DNA of 64,000 nucleotides, from assembly GCA_016720635.1 (NCBI GenBank), contig JADKKF010000002.1, forward strand, positions 469,001 to 533,000, given 5' to 3'. Every line of letters starts with the position of its first letter. Within the stretch, counting starts at the first letter, position 1. The notes beneath the pieces were generated by a model. The model worked only from the letters and a program-made list of their open reading frames with translations. It was not told where the DNA came from and searched no databases. The position numbers were made by a program, and so were the translations under genes. Below, in pieces: positions 1-8,850 of this stretch. The stretch is from Saprospiraceae bacterium. GTDB taxonomy: Bacteria; Bacteroidota; Bacteroidia; Chitinophagales; Saprospiraceae.

Positions 1-1872
1 TGGAAGCCTGAATCGACTGGCTCAGGAAGATTTGGCAATTGGCTGGAGAATTTGCAAGACTGGAATCTTTCTAGATCTAGATATTGGGGTATTCCATTGC
101 CAATATGGCGATCTATCGACGGTAAAGAGGAGATTTGTATTGGATCGGTCGAAGAACTCAATTCGTATATCAAGGAGGCCAATGAAAAGCTTGGCTTAGA
201 TCAAGTGCCACCAGCTGATTTGCACAGACCGTATATCGATGAGGTGATTTTGGTTTCGCCAACTGGCCAACGAATGACGAGAGAAACAGATTTGATCGAC
301 GTGTGGTTTGACAGTGGGTCTATGCCGTATGCACAGTGGGGATATCCTAAGCATGAAATCAAAGGATTTCCAGCAGATTTTATCGCAGAAGGGGTGGATC
401 AGACGAGAGGATGGTTCTTTACTCTGCACGCAATTGCAGTCATGTGTTTTGACAGCGTTGCCTTCAAAAATGTGGTGTCAAATGGCTTGGTTCAAGATAA
501 ATTTGGTCAAAAAATGTCAAAAAGGCTTGGTAACACAATCGAGCCATTCGAGACTATAGCCAAATATGGCGCAGATGCCACGAGGTGGTATATCATTTCC
601 AATAGTCAACCTTGGGACAATTTAAAGTTCGACGTCAATGGTATCGACGAGGTTCGACGTAAATTTTTAGGAACTTTATACAATACGTATTCTTTCTTTG
701 CTCTGTATGCCAACTTGGATAAATTTGAATATAAAGAAAACGAAATACCAATCCACGAAAGACCCGAGATAGACCGATGGGTCATCTCGCTTTTGAATAC
801 CTTGATAAAGAATGTTGATGAGGATTATGCTCAATATGAACCTACAAATGCCGCCAGGAAAATTCAAGAATTCGTGGACGAACATCTGAGCAATTGGTAT
901 GTAAGATTGTGCAGAAGGAGATTCTGGAAAGGTGAATACTCAAAAGATAAAATCTCGGCCTATCAGACTTTATATACCTGTTTGATTGAAATTTCAAAAA
1001 TGATGGCTCCTGTTGCGCCATTTTTCAGCGATTGGTTATATAAAAACTTAGATGGTTCAACTCAAAAGGAAGGCATCGAATCTGTTCACCTAGCAGATTT
1101 TCCAAAATACAATGAATCCTTGGTAGATAAGGATCTCGAGGATAGAATGGAAATGGCACAAACAACTTGTTCTCTAATATTGTCATTGCGCAAAAAGGAG
1201 CGTTTGAGAGTACGGCAGCCGCTTAACAAGGTGATTATCCCCGTTTTTAATGCGGAAACAGAACGTCAGTTCAATCTTGTGCGAGATTTGATATTGTCAG
1301 AAGTTAATGTCAAAGATCTAGAATTGGTCAGAGAAGATACGACGTTGATCAAGAAAAAGATAAAGGCAAATTTCAAAACCTTGGGTTCAAGATTGGGTGC
1401 GGATATGAAATCAGCGGTTAAATTAATCGAAGAGATGGATCAAGATGCCATCAAACAAATCGAGACAACCAAAGAATATCAAATGGTCATTGGTTCGAAT
1501 ACGTATGATTTGACTTTAGAAGACTTCATTATCAGCTCAGAGGACATTCCAGGTTGGTTGGTAGCTTCTGACAAAGGAATAACAGTAGCATTGGACATAT
1601 CATTGAATGAAGCATTAATGGCTGAAGGATATGCAAGGGAATTAGTGAATCGGGTGCAAAATATGCGTAAGAGCCAAGATTTTAAAGTTACAGACAGAAT
1701 TTTAGTTGTAGTTGAAAAAAATGAGCAGACCGAGGAAGCTATTGCGCATTTTGCGAATTATATAAAAGAAGAAATCCTAGCAGACGATATCCAGTTGGTA
1801 CAAAATCCAGAAGGAGAATCTGTTGAGTGGTTAGACGATAAATTTATCACCATCAGTGTAAAAAAGGTTTAA
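1..1872 (+). CDS. ileS: Isoleucyl-tRNA synthetase, C-terminal part (5' end outside window)
   Basis: Class Ia aminoacyl-tRNA synthetase that charges tRNA-Ile in the cytoplasm. The reading frame is open from base 1, so the N-terminal HIGH region and most of the editing domain lie upstream of the window. Visible are the conserved SRSRYWGIPLP stretch, the DVWFDSGS stretch, and the KMSKR signature (residues about 171-175 counted from base 1), followed by the helical anticodon-binding domain and a C-terminal extension. The stop lies 4 bases before the helicase gene, so the two are probably co-transcribed. I read it as IleS rather than ValRS or LeuRS from overall resemblance in the GWFFTLHAIA and KMSKRLGNTIEPFE regions. 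The gene is partial only because of the window edge. Confidence 0.96.
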   Translation, partial: WKPESTGSGRFGNWLENLQDWNLSRSRYWGIPLPIWRSIDGKEEICIGSVEELNSYIKEANEKLGLDQVPPADLHRPYIDEVILVSPTGQRMTRETDLIDVWFDSGSMPYAQWGYPKHEIKGFPADFIAEGVDQTRGWFFTLHAIAVMCFDSVAFKNVVSNGLVQDKFGQKMSKRLGNTIEPFETIAKYGADATRWYIISNSQPWDNLKFDVNGIDEVRRKFLGTLYNTYSFFALYANLDKFEYKENEIPIHERPEIDRWVISLLNTLIKNVDEDYAQYEPTNAARKIQEFVDEHLSNWYVRLCRRRFWKGEYSKDKISAYQTLYTCLIEISKMMAPVAPFFSDWLYKNLDGSTQKEGIESVHLADFPKYNESLVDKDLEDRMEMAQTTCSLILSLRKKERLRVRQPLNKVIIPVFNAETERQFNLVRDLILSEVNVKDLELVREDTTLIKKKIKANFKTLGSRLGADMKSAVKLIEEMDQDAIKQIETTKEYQMVIGSNTYDLTLEDFIISSEDIPGWLVASDKGITVALDISLNEALMAEGYARELVNRVQNMRKSQDFKVTDRILVVVEKNEQTEEAIAHFANYIKEEILADDIQLVQNPEGESVEWLDDKFITISVKKV

Positions 1873-1876
1873 TCCT

Positions 1877-4144
1877 ATGGAAAAGTTTTTTGAAGGATTA
1901 AATGACGTACAAAGAGATGCGGTAAAGACCATCGACGGCCCAACAATGGTAGTAGCAGGGCCAGGTAGTGGGAAAACGCGCGTTTTAACCAGCCGGATTG
2001 CCTATATGATTTTTCAAGGCATTCCGCCGCATCAAATATTGGCACTTACCTTTACGAATAAGGCGGCCAAGGAGATGAAAGAGCGTATCTATAAAGTTAT
2101 AGGTGATCAGGCATTTCAAGTGTGGGCAGGTACTTTTCATAGCATTTTTGCTAGAATTTTGAGGATAGAATGTGAAAAAATAGGTTTTGCTAAGGATTTT
2201 ACCATTTATGACTCGGATGACAGTAAAAATTTGGTAGCAGCCATCATCAAGGATATGAAGCTTGACGATGATGTTTATCAAGCAAACGCCATACGCAACA
2301 GGATCTCTTCGTGTAAATCAAACTTGATTACGCCGAAGATGTATGCGATGGACGAAAAACTGAAAGAACAGGATCGAGCCGCAAAAAAGCCTTATTTAGT
2401 GGACATATACACCACTTATGTCGCGAGATGTCAAAGGTCTGGAGCGATGGACTTTGATGATTTGTTGTATCAGATGTTTAGACTATTGCAGCAACATCCG
2501 GAGACTCTCGAAAAGTACAGAGCTAGGTTTCCTTATGTTTTGGTAGATGAATTTCAAGATACCAATTATCTCCAGTACGCTATTTTAAAAAAGTTGTGTC
2601 TATATGAAGGATCTGCTCAGAATATCTGTGTTGTGGGTGATGATGCCCAGAGTATTTATGGATTTAGAGGGGCTACGATTGAGAATATTTTAGATTTTGA
2701 AAAAGATTTTAATAATTTAAAGGTATTCAAACTAGAACAAAATTATCGTTCGATAGACTCCATCGTCAAAGCCGCAAATGACCTTATTTCGAACAATACA
2801 AGACAAATTCAGAAGGAAATTTGGACATCAAACGACAGTACTGAAAAAATCAAATTGGTGAGTGCCCTTGCGGATACTGAAGAAGCCAGGCGAGTTGTTG
2901 ATTTTATATTAGAACAAAAAAACCGAAACCACCTGCCCAATAGAGATATTGCCATTCTGTATCGTACCAATGCCCAGTCAAGGATTTTTGAAGAATACCT
3001 TAGACGTGCCAATATTATTTATAAAGTTTTTGGGGGGCTTTCGTTTTATCAAAGAAAGGAGGTCAAGGATATGCTCGCCTATATGAGGCTTTCGGTTAAT
3101 CAAAATGACGATGAAGCTTTCAGAAGGATTGTCAATTATCCTCGTAGAGGTCTAGGACAGTCCTCCCTTGAAAAAATCATGGAATTTGCCCTTCACAACA
3201 ATTGTAGCTATTGGGATGCCATTAAAGGCGTGGATCTGCCGAATAGGGCCAAGTCTATCTTGTTGGACTTTGCAAAAATGATTTTGGATTTTAAAGAAAA
3301 ATCAGCTACGCTGGATGCCTACGAACTCGCCAATCATATCGCTCAAAAAAGCGGAGTCCTCAATGAACTAAAAGGAGATAAAACGATAGAAGGTATAGGG
3401 CGTATAGAAAATATTGTAGCCTTGTTGGACGGTGTGAAGGAGTTCGTTGATAATGATGAATTATTGACCCAGAATAATATCGAGGACAAAACCTTAACGA
3501 GTTATCTTCAATCCATCGCATTGGTATCAGATTTGGATAACTTGGAAGAGGACGCAGATTATGTGACATTGATGTCCGTGCATGCCTCCAAAGGGCTTGA
3601 ATTTCAGTCAGTTTTCGTCGTGGGTATGGAAGAAGGGTTGTTTCCATCCCAGCTTTCTATCAATGAAAAAAATGAAATCGACGAAGAGCGGCGCTTGTTT
3701 TATGTAGCGATCACCAGAGCAAAGAAGTATTTGACTTTGAGCTATGCAAAATCTAGGTATCGTTTTGGTCAGATGAAACAATGCGAGCCGAGTAGATTTT
3801 TGTTGGAAATAGATGCAAAGCGATTTGAATCAACCAATGCCATAAAAACGAGCATCGCGCCAAGTACCACTGCCGCAGTGAAGAGCGGACTTTCAGGATT
3901 TTATAAACCCATTTCTAAGCCACAGCCAGTCAACTTGGGCATAGATATTGCTGATTTTAAAGCTTCACCAACCAATCAGTTGGCTATAGGTCAGGCTATT
4001 TTGCATACCAAATTTGGGAAAGGAAAAATATTAAAAATAGATGGTGCAAATGACAACAAAGTGGCCACAATCAAATTCGACGATCTAGATGATCCAGAAC
4101 GCCGAATAATGCTTCGTTTTGCTAATTTAATGATATTGAACTAA
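1877..4144 (+). CDS. uvrD: UvrD/PcrA-family superfamily 1A DNA helicase
   Basis: ATP-dependent 3'-5' DNA helicase of the UvrD/Rep/PcrA group, acting in nucleotide-excision and mismatch repair and in clearing replication blocks. All SF1A motifs can be read in order: Walker A GPGSGKT (residues 28-34), motif Ia LTFTNKAAKEM, Walker B VDEFQDTN, motif III GDDAQSIYGFRGA, motif IV LEQNYRS, motif V LMSVHASKGLEF and motif VI VAITRAKK. At 755 residues it has normal family length. The tail from about residue 690 (ILHTKFGKGKI onward) resembles the Tudor-like C-terminal domain of PcrA. It starts 4 bases after ileS. UvrD and PcrA cannot be separated from sequence alone. Confidence 0.95.
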   Translation: MEKFFEGLNDVQRDAVKTIDGPTMVVAGPGSGKTRVLTSRIAYMIFQGIPPHQILALTFTNKAAKEMKERIYKVIGDQAFQVWAGTFHSIFARILRIECEKIGFAKDFTIYDSDDSKNLVAAIIKDMKLDDDVYQANAIRNRISSCKSNLITPKMYAMDEKLKEQDRAAKKPYLVDIYTTYVARCQRSGAMDFDDLLYQMFRLLQQHPETLEKYRARFPYVLVDEFQDTNYLQYAILKKLCLYEGSAQNICVVGDDAQSIYGFRGATIENILDFEKDFNNLKVFKLEQNYRSIDSIVKAANDLISNNTRQIQKEIWTSNDSTEKIKLVSALADTEEARRVVDFILEQKNRNHLPNRDIAILYRTNAQSRIFEEYLRRANIIYKVFGGLSFYQRKEVKDMLAYMRLSVNQNDDEAFRRIVNYPRRGLGQSSLEKIMEFALHNNCSYWDAIKGVDLPNRAKSILLDFAKMILDFKEKSATLDAYELANHIAQKSGVLNELKGDKTIEGIGRIENIVALLDGVKEFVDNDELLTQNNIEDKTLTSYLQSIALVSDLDNLEEDADYVTLMSVHASKGLEFQSVFVVGMEEGLFPSQLSINEKNEIDEERRLFYVAITRAKKYLTLSYAKSRYRFGQMKQCEPSRFLLEIDAKRFESTNAIKTSIAPSTTAAVKSGLSGFYKPISKPQPVNLGIDIADFKASPTNQLAIGQAILHTKFGKGKILKIDGANDNKVATIKFDDLDDPERRIMLRFANLMILN

Positions 4145-4281
4145 TTAAGAAAAATTTAATTGAATAAACTTTAAAATACGCCAAAGACTAGGTTTGTTAA
4201 TTTATTTAATAAAAAAAGACAAAAAAGCCTTTTATTTGTTAAATTTGTAGCATTAAATTCAAAAGTGTACAATAAAGTTCT
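4145..4281 (+). promoter_or_regulatory. Intergenic leader with -7 type motif TAAATTTG (4240-4247)
   Basis: The 137-base gap before the outer-membrane-type gene contains TAAATTTG at 4240-4247, an exact match to the Bacteroidota -7 consensus TAnnTTTG, 34 bases ahead of the ATG. I found no good -33 TTTG at the right distance, so this is a motif call only. Confidence 0.45.
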
Positions 4282-5091
4282 ATGAAAAATTTAATATTTA
4301 TATTGTTTTTGATGGTCACATCGGGAGCATTTGCGCAAGGACCTCCGATTTTAGTTGAAAAGCCAATCATGTTGGGACAAAATCGCTCAGAACTAAGGCT
4401 ATTTTATAGAAATGAAACGAGGCCAAATCTAAAGAAATACCAATCTGCCAATTTTTCTTATGACATCGTAGGCAATCAGTTTTGGAGCATTGGGGTAGCG
4501 GGTTCATATTATATGAACTCGTATATTAATACATACGATGTTGTAAATGATAAAGTGGAACCATTCGACGGCTTTGGTGATTTGGCCATCAATCTAAAAT
4601 ATCAATTTTTACGAAAGGATTACGTAGGCAAGACCTATAGAATGTTAGGAAAAATCAAGCAAACATTTCCTACAGGAGAATATAAAAATGACCCATTTAT
4701 TGGAAATAACGAATATGAAACTGCCATATCCATTGTAGGGGGATACGAAAGCCTAAAGTATGGAATATTGCATGAATTGGGCTATAACTATAGTCCAACA
4801 AAAGAAGGGAGATATATAAAGTTTGATCTCGGATTTGGGTTGCCATTGCTAAAATCTAAGGTACCAATCAGGCAGATTAACTTGTATTTTGAATATCAAA
4901 GTAAGTACCATCCTTATGACGAAGGTCCTACCCATTTTGATAATTTCGAAGCCTATTATGCTCAAAGCATCCAATTTGCAGCGGGGGTATTTACCTTTGA
5001 AGCCACCTATTTATGGCCATTATATAGAGTACACGACGGACATTTTTCTAAAAAGGAAATGTTTCAGATTGGGAGCCGGATGATATTGTAA
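4282..5091 (+). CDS. Secreted, probable outer-membrane beta-barrel protein of unknown function
   Basis: 269 residues with a clear Sec signal peptide (residues 1-18, ending in AFAQ). The mature part consists of alternating aromatic and polar strands of about 10-12 residues (YQSANFSYDIVGNQFWSIGVAGSYY, LYFEYQSKYHPY, FTFEATYLWPLY), the pattern of an outer-membrane beta barrel, and closes with a strand-like end, MFQIGSRMIL. I recognise no named family. The next gene, 88 bases downstream on the same strand, encodes a periplasmic HMA metal-binding protein, so a link to metal handling is possible but is only inferred from position. Confidence 0.75.
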   Translation: MKNLIFILFLMVTSGAFAQGPPILVEKPIMLGQNRSELRLFYRNETRPNLKKYQSANFSYDIVGNQFWSIGVAGSYYMNSYINTYDVVNDKVEPFDGFGDLAINLKYQFLRKDYVGKTYRMLGKIKQTFPTGEYKNDPFIGNNEYETAISIVGGYESLKYGILHELGYNYSPTKEGRYIKFDLGFGLPLLKSKVPIRQINLYFEYQSKYHPYDEGPTHFDNFEAYYAQSIQFAAGVFTFEATYLWPLYRVHDGHFSKKEMFQIGSRMIL

Positions 5092-5179
5092 TGGGCTCAA
5101 AATGTTAATAATTAAATAAAATCAATACAATTGGTATAAACTTTGGTTTAATGTTGTTATTATTCAAAAAACTAATAAA

Positions 5180-5809
5180 ATGAGATACTTTCTATCCGTC
5201 CTTGCAGCCCTTTTGATGATTTTCAATGGAAATGCTCAAGAAACAATCACTTATACCGCTAAAATAAAAGGTATGAGCTGTAATTATTGTACCAATTCGG
5301 TGAATAAAAAATTTAAAAAATTGCCAGGAATAAGCCAGTTAAACATTGATTTAGAAACGGGAATGTTGAGTTTTGTTTTGCCCAAGGAAAAATCATTTAC
5401 CATCGAAGAAATCGAAGATAAAATAAAGAAGACGGGTTATACCCCAGTTTGGGTGAAGGCAAGTGAAGCAGAAATCGGAACCAAGCCTGTAGGCAAAAAC
5501 ATGGATGAAAGCAATGGATTGATTACGGTTTCAATTTTTGTAAAGGGAAACTGCGGCATGTGCAAGGACAGAATCGAAGAGGCAACCACTAAAGTCAAGG
5601 GTGTAAAAGAGGCAAATTGGGATTCCGAAACACAACAGTTGAAAGTTGTTTTTAACGATAAAAAGACTTCTTTGGTAGCAATAGAAAAGAAAATTGCCTC
5701 AGTGGGTCACGATACAGAGCATGAGAAAGCCCCAGATTCAGTTTATAACAATCTTCACGGATGTTGCAAATACGATCGGGAGGCGTCTATGCCAGCGGGT
5801 AAAGAATAA
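5180..5809 (+). CDS. Periplasmic protein with two heavy-metal-associated (HMA) domains
   Basis: 209 residues with a signal peptide (about 1-19, ending NGNAQ) followed by two HMA ferredoxin-like folds. The first carries GMSCNYC (near residue 32) and the second GNCGMC (near residue 117), each followed by the expected helix and LDxETGxL or WDSETQQLKVVF strands. The CxxC pairs are the expected Cu(I)/soft-metal ligands. A third cysteine cluster, HGCCKY, sits close to the C-terminus, which is frequent in Bacteroidota members of this group. It probably binds or passes copper (or a similar metal) in the periplasm; no P-type ATPase or efflux gene is adjacent. It ends 1 base from the convergent thioredoxin gene. 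Confidence 0.85.
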   Translation: MRYFLSVLAALLMIFNGNAQETITYTAKIKGMSCNYCTNSVNKKFKKLPGISQLNIDLETGMLSFVLPKEKSFTIEEIEDKIKKTGYTPVWVKASEAEIGTKPVGKNMDESNGLITVSIFVKGNCGMCKDRIEEATTKVKGVKEANWDSETQQLKVVFNDKKTSLVAIEKKIASVGHDTEHEKAPDSVYNNLHGCCKYDREASMPAGKE

Positions 5810-5810
5810 A

Positions 5811-6983
5811 CTATTTTAGCTGATTGATTTTTGTCATCAAATTTTCAGTTTCTTTATATTCCTCACCATTTTTCTTAGCTATTTCGATGGCTTCTTTTCC
5901 AGCAGCCAAAGCTTTTGACTTTTTACCTAACTTGTACAAGAGGGCACATTTAGTATCCATATTGTAGTAGCTTTTGTCCAACTTACAGGATGTTTCAGCC
6001 CATTTCAGTGCCTTTTTTAACTGAGATTTATCGTCAGATTTTTCATAAAATTCCCACGCAGCAGCATTCAATTCTTGCGGATCTTTGCTAGGGTATTTAT
6101 TGTAATATGAAATAACTTCTTTGGCATAAGCATTAAAATCTGGTTGTCTTTCTAAAAAGGTCAATTTATATCGTTGGAATAGTTGGTCGCTTTTTTCAGG
6201 ATAAAACTTCTTAAATGCTTGCTCAGCCTCTTGGAAATTTCCAGATGTACTGGTTAAATATTTTCTAATAACGGCATTATTTATGATCTTGGTAACACCT
6301 TCTTTGCCTATTTTTTCCTCAAAGAAACCTTTGTTGTCCACAACGTATTTAAAAATTGGAGAATCCATATTGGTCGCAAAGTCGGTTACAAACTTATAGT
6401 TTTCTTCGGATTTCCAATCTTTGGTTTTCATCAAGTATTCTTCAGCAACGTATGGTGCTCTTTCATCGCCTAACTCGTCAAGAATAACAGCATAGCTCCT
6501 CAAAAAATCAGGAGATTTATCGCCTTTATTATATCTGGCGTTCAAAGCTGATGTGCTTTTTGATGGATCCGTGGCAGCATCTGCAAGTTCCAGAAACTCC
6601 TCTATATCGTGATAGCCTAAAACGCGATGCATTACGTCACCGCGATGATTGATAAATAGAAGGGTAGGATAAGCTTTTACCTCATATCTTTTGGCTAGGA
6701 TAAGCCCCTCGTCTTTTTCCATATCCATCTTGACATTGATGAACTTATTATTGTAAACTTCGCCAACTTGGGAATCCGTAAAAACGTTTTTAGCTAACAT
6801 TTTGCATGGTCCACACCAAGTGGTATAGGCATCCAGAAAAATCAACTTGTTCTGTTCTCTAGCCATTTGCAATGCTTCTCCCCACATTTTATTGTGCAAA
6901 AAATTGATGCCTTTGCTTTCCTGTCCGAAGAGAGAAATCATAAGGGCAAATTGAACGAAGAACACTGTTATTAACTTTTTCAT
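5811..6983 (-). CDS. Secreted thioredoxin-fold protein with helical/TPR-like C-terminal region (copy 1)
   Basis: 390 residues: signal peptide (1-20, ending LFGQ), thioredoxin-fold domain with active site WCGPC at residues 56-60 and cis-proline in AYPTLLF, then about 240 residues of helical repeats ending in a TPR-like stretch (KKSKALAAGKEAIEIAKKNG). The active site predicts periplasmic disulfide reductase or exchange activity; the helical part may bind a partner. It lies downstream of a second copy with the same architecture. Once the frameshift in that copy is repaired, both are exactly 390 residues and the gap between them is 32 bases, so the pair is a tandem duplication, probably one operon. 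The substrate is unknown. Confidence 0.85.
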   Translation of the reverse strand: MKKLITVFFVQFALMISLFGQESKGINFLHNKMWGEALQMAREQNKLIFLDAYTTWCGPCKMLAKNVFTDSQVGEVYNNKFINVKMDMEKDEGLILAKRYEVKAYPTLLFINHRGDVMHRVLGYHDIEEFLELADAATDPSKSTSALNARYNKGDKSPDFLRSYAVILDELGDERAPYVAEEYLMKTKDWKSEENYKFVTDFATNMDSPIFKYVVDNKGFFEEKIGKEGVTKIINNAVIRKYLTSTSGNFQEAEQAFKKFYPEKSDQLFQRYKLTFLERQPDFNAYAKEVISYYNKYPSKDPQELNAAAWEFYEKSDDKSQLKKALKWAETSCKLDKSYYNMDTKCALLYKLGKKSKALAAGKEAIEIAKKNGEEYKETENLMTKINQLK

Positions 6984-7015
6984 GGTTAATTATATTTTAC
7001 ATTTAGAAAAGTTGA

Positions 7016-7137
7016 TTAAAGGCTTTTGGACTTGTCAAGGAGTTTTTGGTAAGCATCACTGGGCTTAGCGCTCTTTTTATTAATTTTTACCGCACTCTCA
7101 GCGAATTTTACAGCGTATTTTTTATCTTTATTTATCA
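7016..7137 (-). pseudogene. Out-of-frame C-terminal tail of the thioredoxin-TPR copy 2
   Basis: Directly behind the stop of the 350-residue thioredoxin protein, another minus-strand frame continues open to a TAA at 7016-7018. It reads DKKYAVKFAESAVKINKKSA and onward to DKSKSL. This aligns with the tail of copy 1 (KKSKALAAGKEAIEIAKKNG). Adding one T to the TTTT run at 7137-7140 (minus strand) fuses the two and gives a 390-residue product, the length of copy 1. It is therefore a detached 3' end and not intergenic DNA. A sequencing or assembly indel is as likely as a real mutation. Confidence 0.8.
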
Positions 7138-8187
7138 AAACCACTCGGCAATTTTACCAAGTACTGTCTCATCTTTAGATTTTTTACCAATTTTAACCAA
7201 TAGAGATTTTATATTTTTGGAAGTCTTGGATCCTGCTGGTGTAGTGTTGTTTAAATCCATCAACTTGTTGACCGCGGTAGTTTCATCTTTCGAACAAGAT
7301 TTTATAAAGTCAAAAGACGACTCAGCGTTCAAGGCTTTGTCTGGGGATTTAGAATTGAATACATAATCGGCTTCTTTCTCAAAACAAGGAATGTCGCTCA
7401 ATTTTTCAGATGAATAAATATCTTTGATTGCCTTCAGCATGCTTTTATCTTGAAACTCAGCTGCTCGGTTCAAGGAATTTCTACAAGCTTCCCCAATCTT
7501 TTCAGTTACGGCACTCTTGCCTAAAAGGCTGGTAATTTTAGCCCTATTGGCCGTCAACAACTCAAATGCTTTGCTATCAATGCCTAAGGTGCCTTCATGG
7601 ATGATTTTGAGCGTAAAGGTATCCGTTTTATCTTTTGCTTTTAAAAGATAATCATTGATGATTTTTTGACTTGGAATGCCCTGTCTATTCATAGATTTTA
7701 TCAATGCATAGACCGTTTCCGGGTCATGATTTCCTTCGTCGTATTTTTTTTTTAGTTCGGCACTCGAATCGAATCCTTTCAAAGCTACATTTCCTTGTGC
7801 TATCAGTGTTTCTGGAGGAGCACCACCGACGAATTCGTGAACTTTTTTTCCAGAGTTGGGGTCAATCCAGAATAAGGTTGGATAAGCTCTCAATGGATAC
7901 TTAGATCTCAAACTAGGGCCTTCGCCTTTTTCCATATCAACTTTCAAATTGATGAAATTGGCATTGTGAAAATCACCAACTTCTTTGGTAGTAAATACGG
8001 TGGAAGACATCCATTTGCATGGCCCGCACCAAGATGCGTAGGCGTCCATAAAGATTAATTTATTCTTAGCTTTGGCTTCTTTTACAGCTTCGTCAAAGGT
8101 ACCGTGGAAAAAATTTATACCCTGTCCAAATACAGAGAAGTTCAGGGAAAGGATAAGCACTAAGCTTAAAAAATGTCTAAATTTCAT
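7135..8187 (-). CDS. Secreted thioredoxin-fold protein, copy 2, apparently frameshifted near its 3' end
   Basis: 350 residues as read: signal peptide (1-21, ending VFGQ), thioredoxin-fold domain with WCGPC at residues 53-57 and cis-proline in AYPTLFW, then a helical region. The first 120 residues match copy 1 closely (GINFFHGTFDEA versus GINFLHNKMWGEA; LIFMDAYASWCGPCK versus LIFLDAYTTWCGPCK). The reading frame stops early at 7135, just after GKIAEWF; the missing 40 residues are present in another frame (7016-7137). The thioredoxin domain is intact either way, so catalytic function may survive. The ATG at 8185-8187 is preceded by a TATATTTG -7 motif at 8212-8219. Confidence 0.85.
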   Translation of the reverse strand: MKFRHFLSLVLILSLNFSVFGQGINFFHGTFDEAVKEAKAKNKLIFMDAYASWCGPCKWMSSTVFTTKEVGDFHNANFINLKVDMEKGEGPSLRSKYPLRAYPTLFWIDPNSGKKVHEFVGGAPPETLIAQGNVALKGFDSSAELKKKYDEGNHDPETVYALIKSMNRQGIPSQKIINDYLLKAKDKTDTFTLKIIHEGTLGIDSKAFELLTANRAKITSLLGKSAVTEKIGEACRNSLNRAAEFQDKSMLKAIKDIYSSEKLSDIPCFEKEADYVFNSKSPDKALNAESSFDFIKSCSKDETTAVNKLMDLNNTTPAGSKTSKNIKSLLVKIGKKSKDETVLGKIAEWF

Positions 8188-8211
8188 TGCAAAATAATTT
8201 TACTTTTAACG

Positions 8212-8219
8212 CAAATATA
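8212..8219 (-). promoter_or_regulatory. -7 type promoter element TATATTTG before the thioredoxin pair
   Basis: Minus-strand TATATTTG, exact to TAnnTTTG, 25 bases before the start codon of thioredoxin copy 2. A -33 TTTG at consensus distance is not evident. Confidence 0.5.
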
Positions 8220-8287
8220 GCAAGATAATATTCAAACGCGGCGTTATTGATTTGTTAATAATATTTTCCTGCAGTGCAGGTAAGTAC

Positions 8288-8809
8288 TTATTTGTTTTTT
8301 TGAAAACCTTTAATGAGATCTTCTGGCGATTTTCCCAAGACACCTAAAAGTTGATTAACCTGAACAGAAAGAGGGTGGTTGGGATAGTTAGTCAAGAATT
8401 TCTCATAGTAAGTTCGAGCCATGGCTGTATCCCTTCCATCTGAATCGATGGTAAATCCTTGGAAAAATAAAGCTTCAGGCGAGTACTGACATTTGTAATC
8501 TACCACTGTTCCCCAAATATAAATAGCCTTCCCGGGTTGTCCAGTGCTTTTAGCTATTTTACCAGCTTGCATCAAAAAATAACCAAAGCTTGTGTCGGTC
8601 CGAGCGTTGTCTGAGAGATCAACTGCATGACTGATCACTTTATTAATGACTTGTGTATCTCGCAAAAATGTATCTTGCTTTATCTGAGCTATAAGGTCAT
8701 TAGACTTGACTTTTGCCTCATTCAAATCAAAGCCATTGGACTTGGGTTTATTGTCTTTACAGGCAATTATTGATGCTAAAATGAAAATACTAAGAATATA
8801 CTTAACCAT
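8288..8809 (-). CDS. Small lipoprotein with TPR-like helical pattern
   Basis: 173 residues starting at the ATG at 8809. The open frame runs back to a GTG at 8851, but starting at MVKYILSIFILASIIAC gives a compact lipoprotein signal with the acylated Cys at residue 16, so I chose the ATG. After a short polar linker the protein is helical, and stretches such as GKIAKSTGQPGKAIYIWGTV and ARTYYEKFLTNYPNHP have the small/large spacing of tetratricopeptide repeats. It is probably anchored in an envelope membrane facing the periplasm. It follows the M1 aminopeptidase gene by 41 bases and may share its transcript. Function is not recognised. Confidence 0.75.
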   Translation of the reverse strand: MVKYILSIFILASIIACKDNKPKSNGFDLNEAKVKSNDLIAQIKQDTFLRDTQVINKVISHAVDLSDNARTDTSFGYFLMQAGKIAKSTGQPGKAIYIWGTVVDYKCQYSPEALFFQGFTIDSDGRDTAMARTYYEKFLTNYPNHPLSVQVNQLLGVLGKSPEDLIKGFQKNK

Positions 8810-8850
8810 AAATTTGTTTTTCAAATAAAATTCGATGAATATCCATTTCA

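Noticed and set aside
7046..7366. Plus-strand 106-codon open frame opposite the thioredoxin gene
   Set aside because: It is antisense to the 3' end of a well-supported gene and has no family resemblance.
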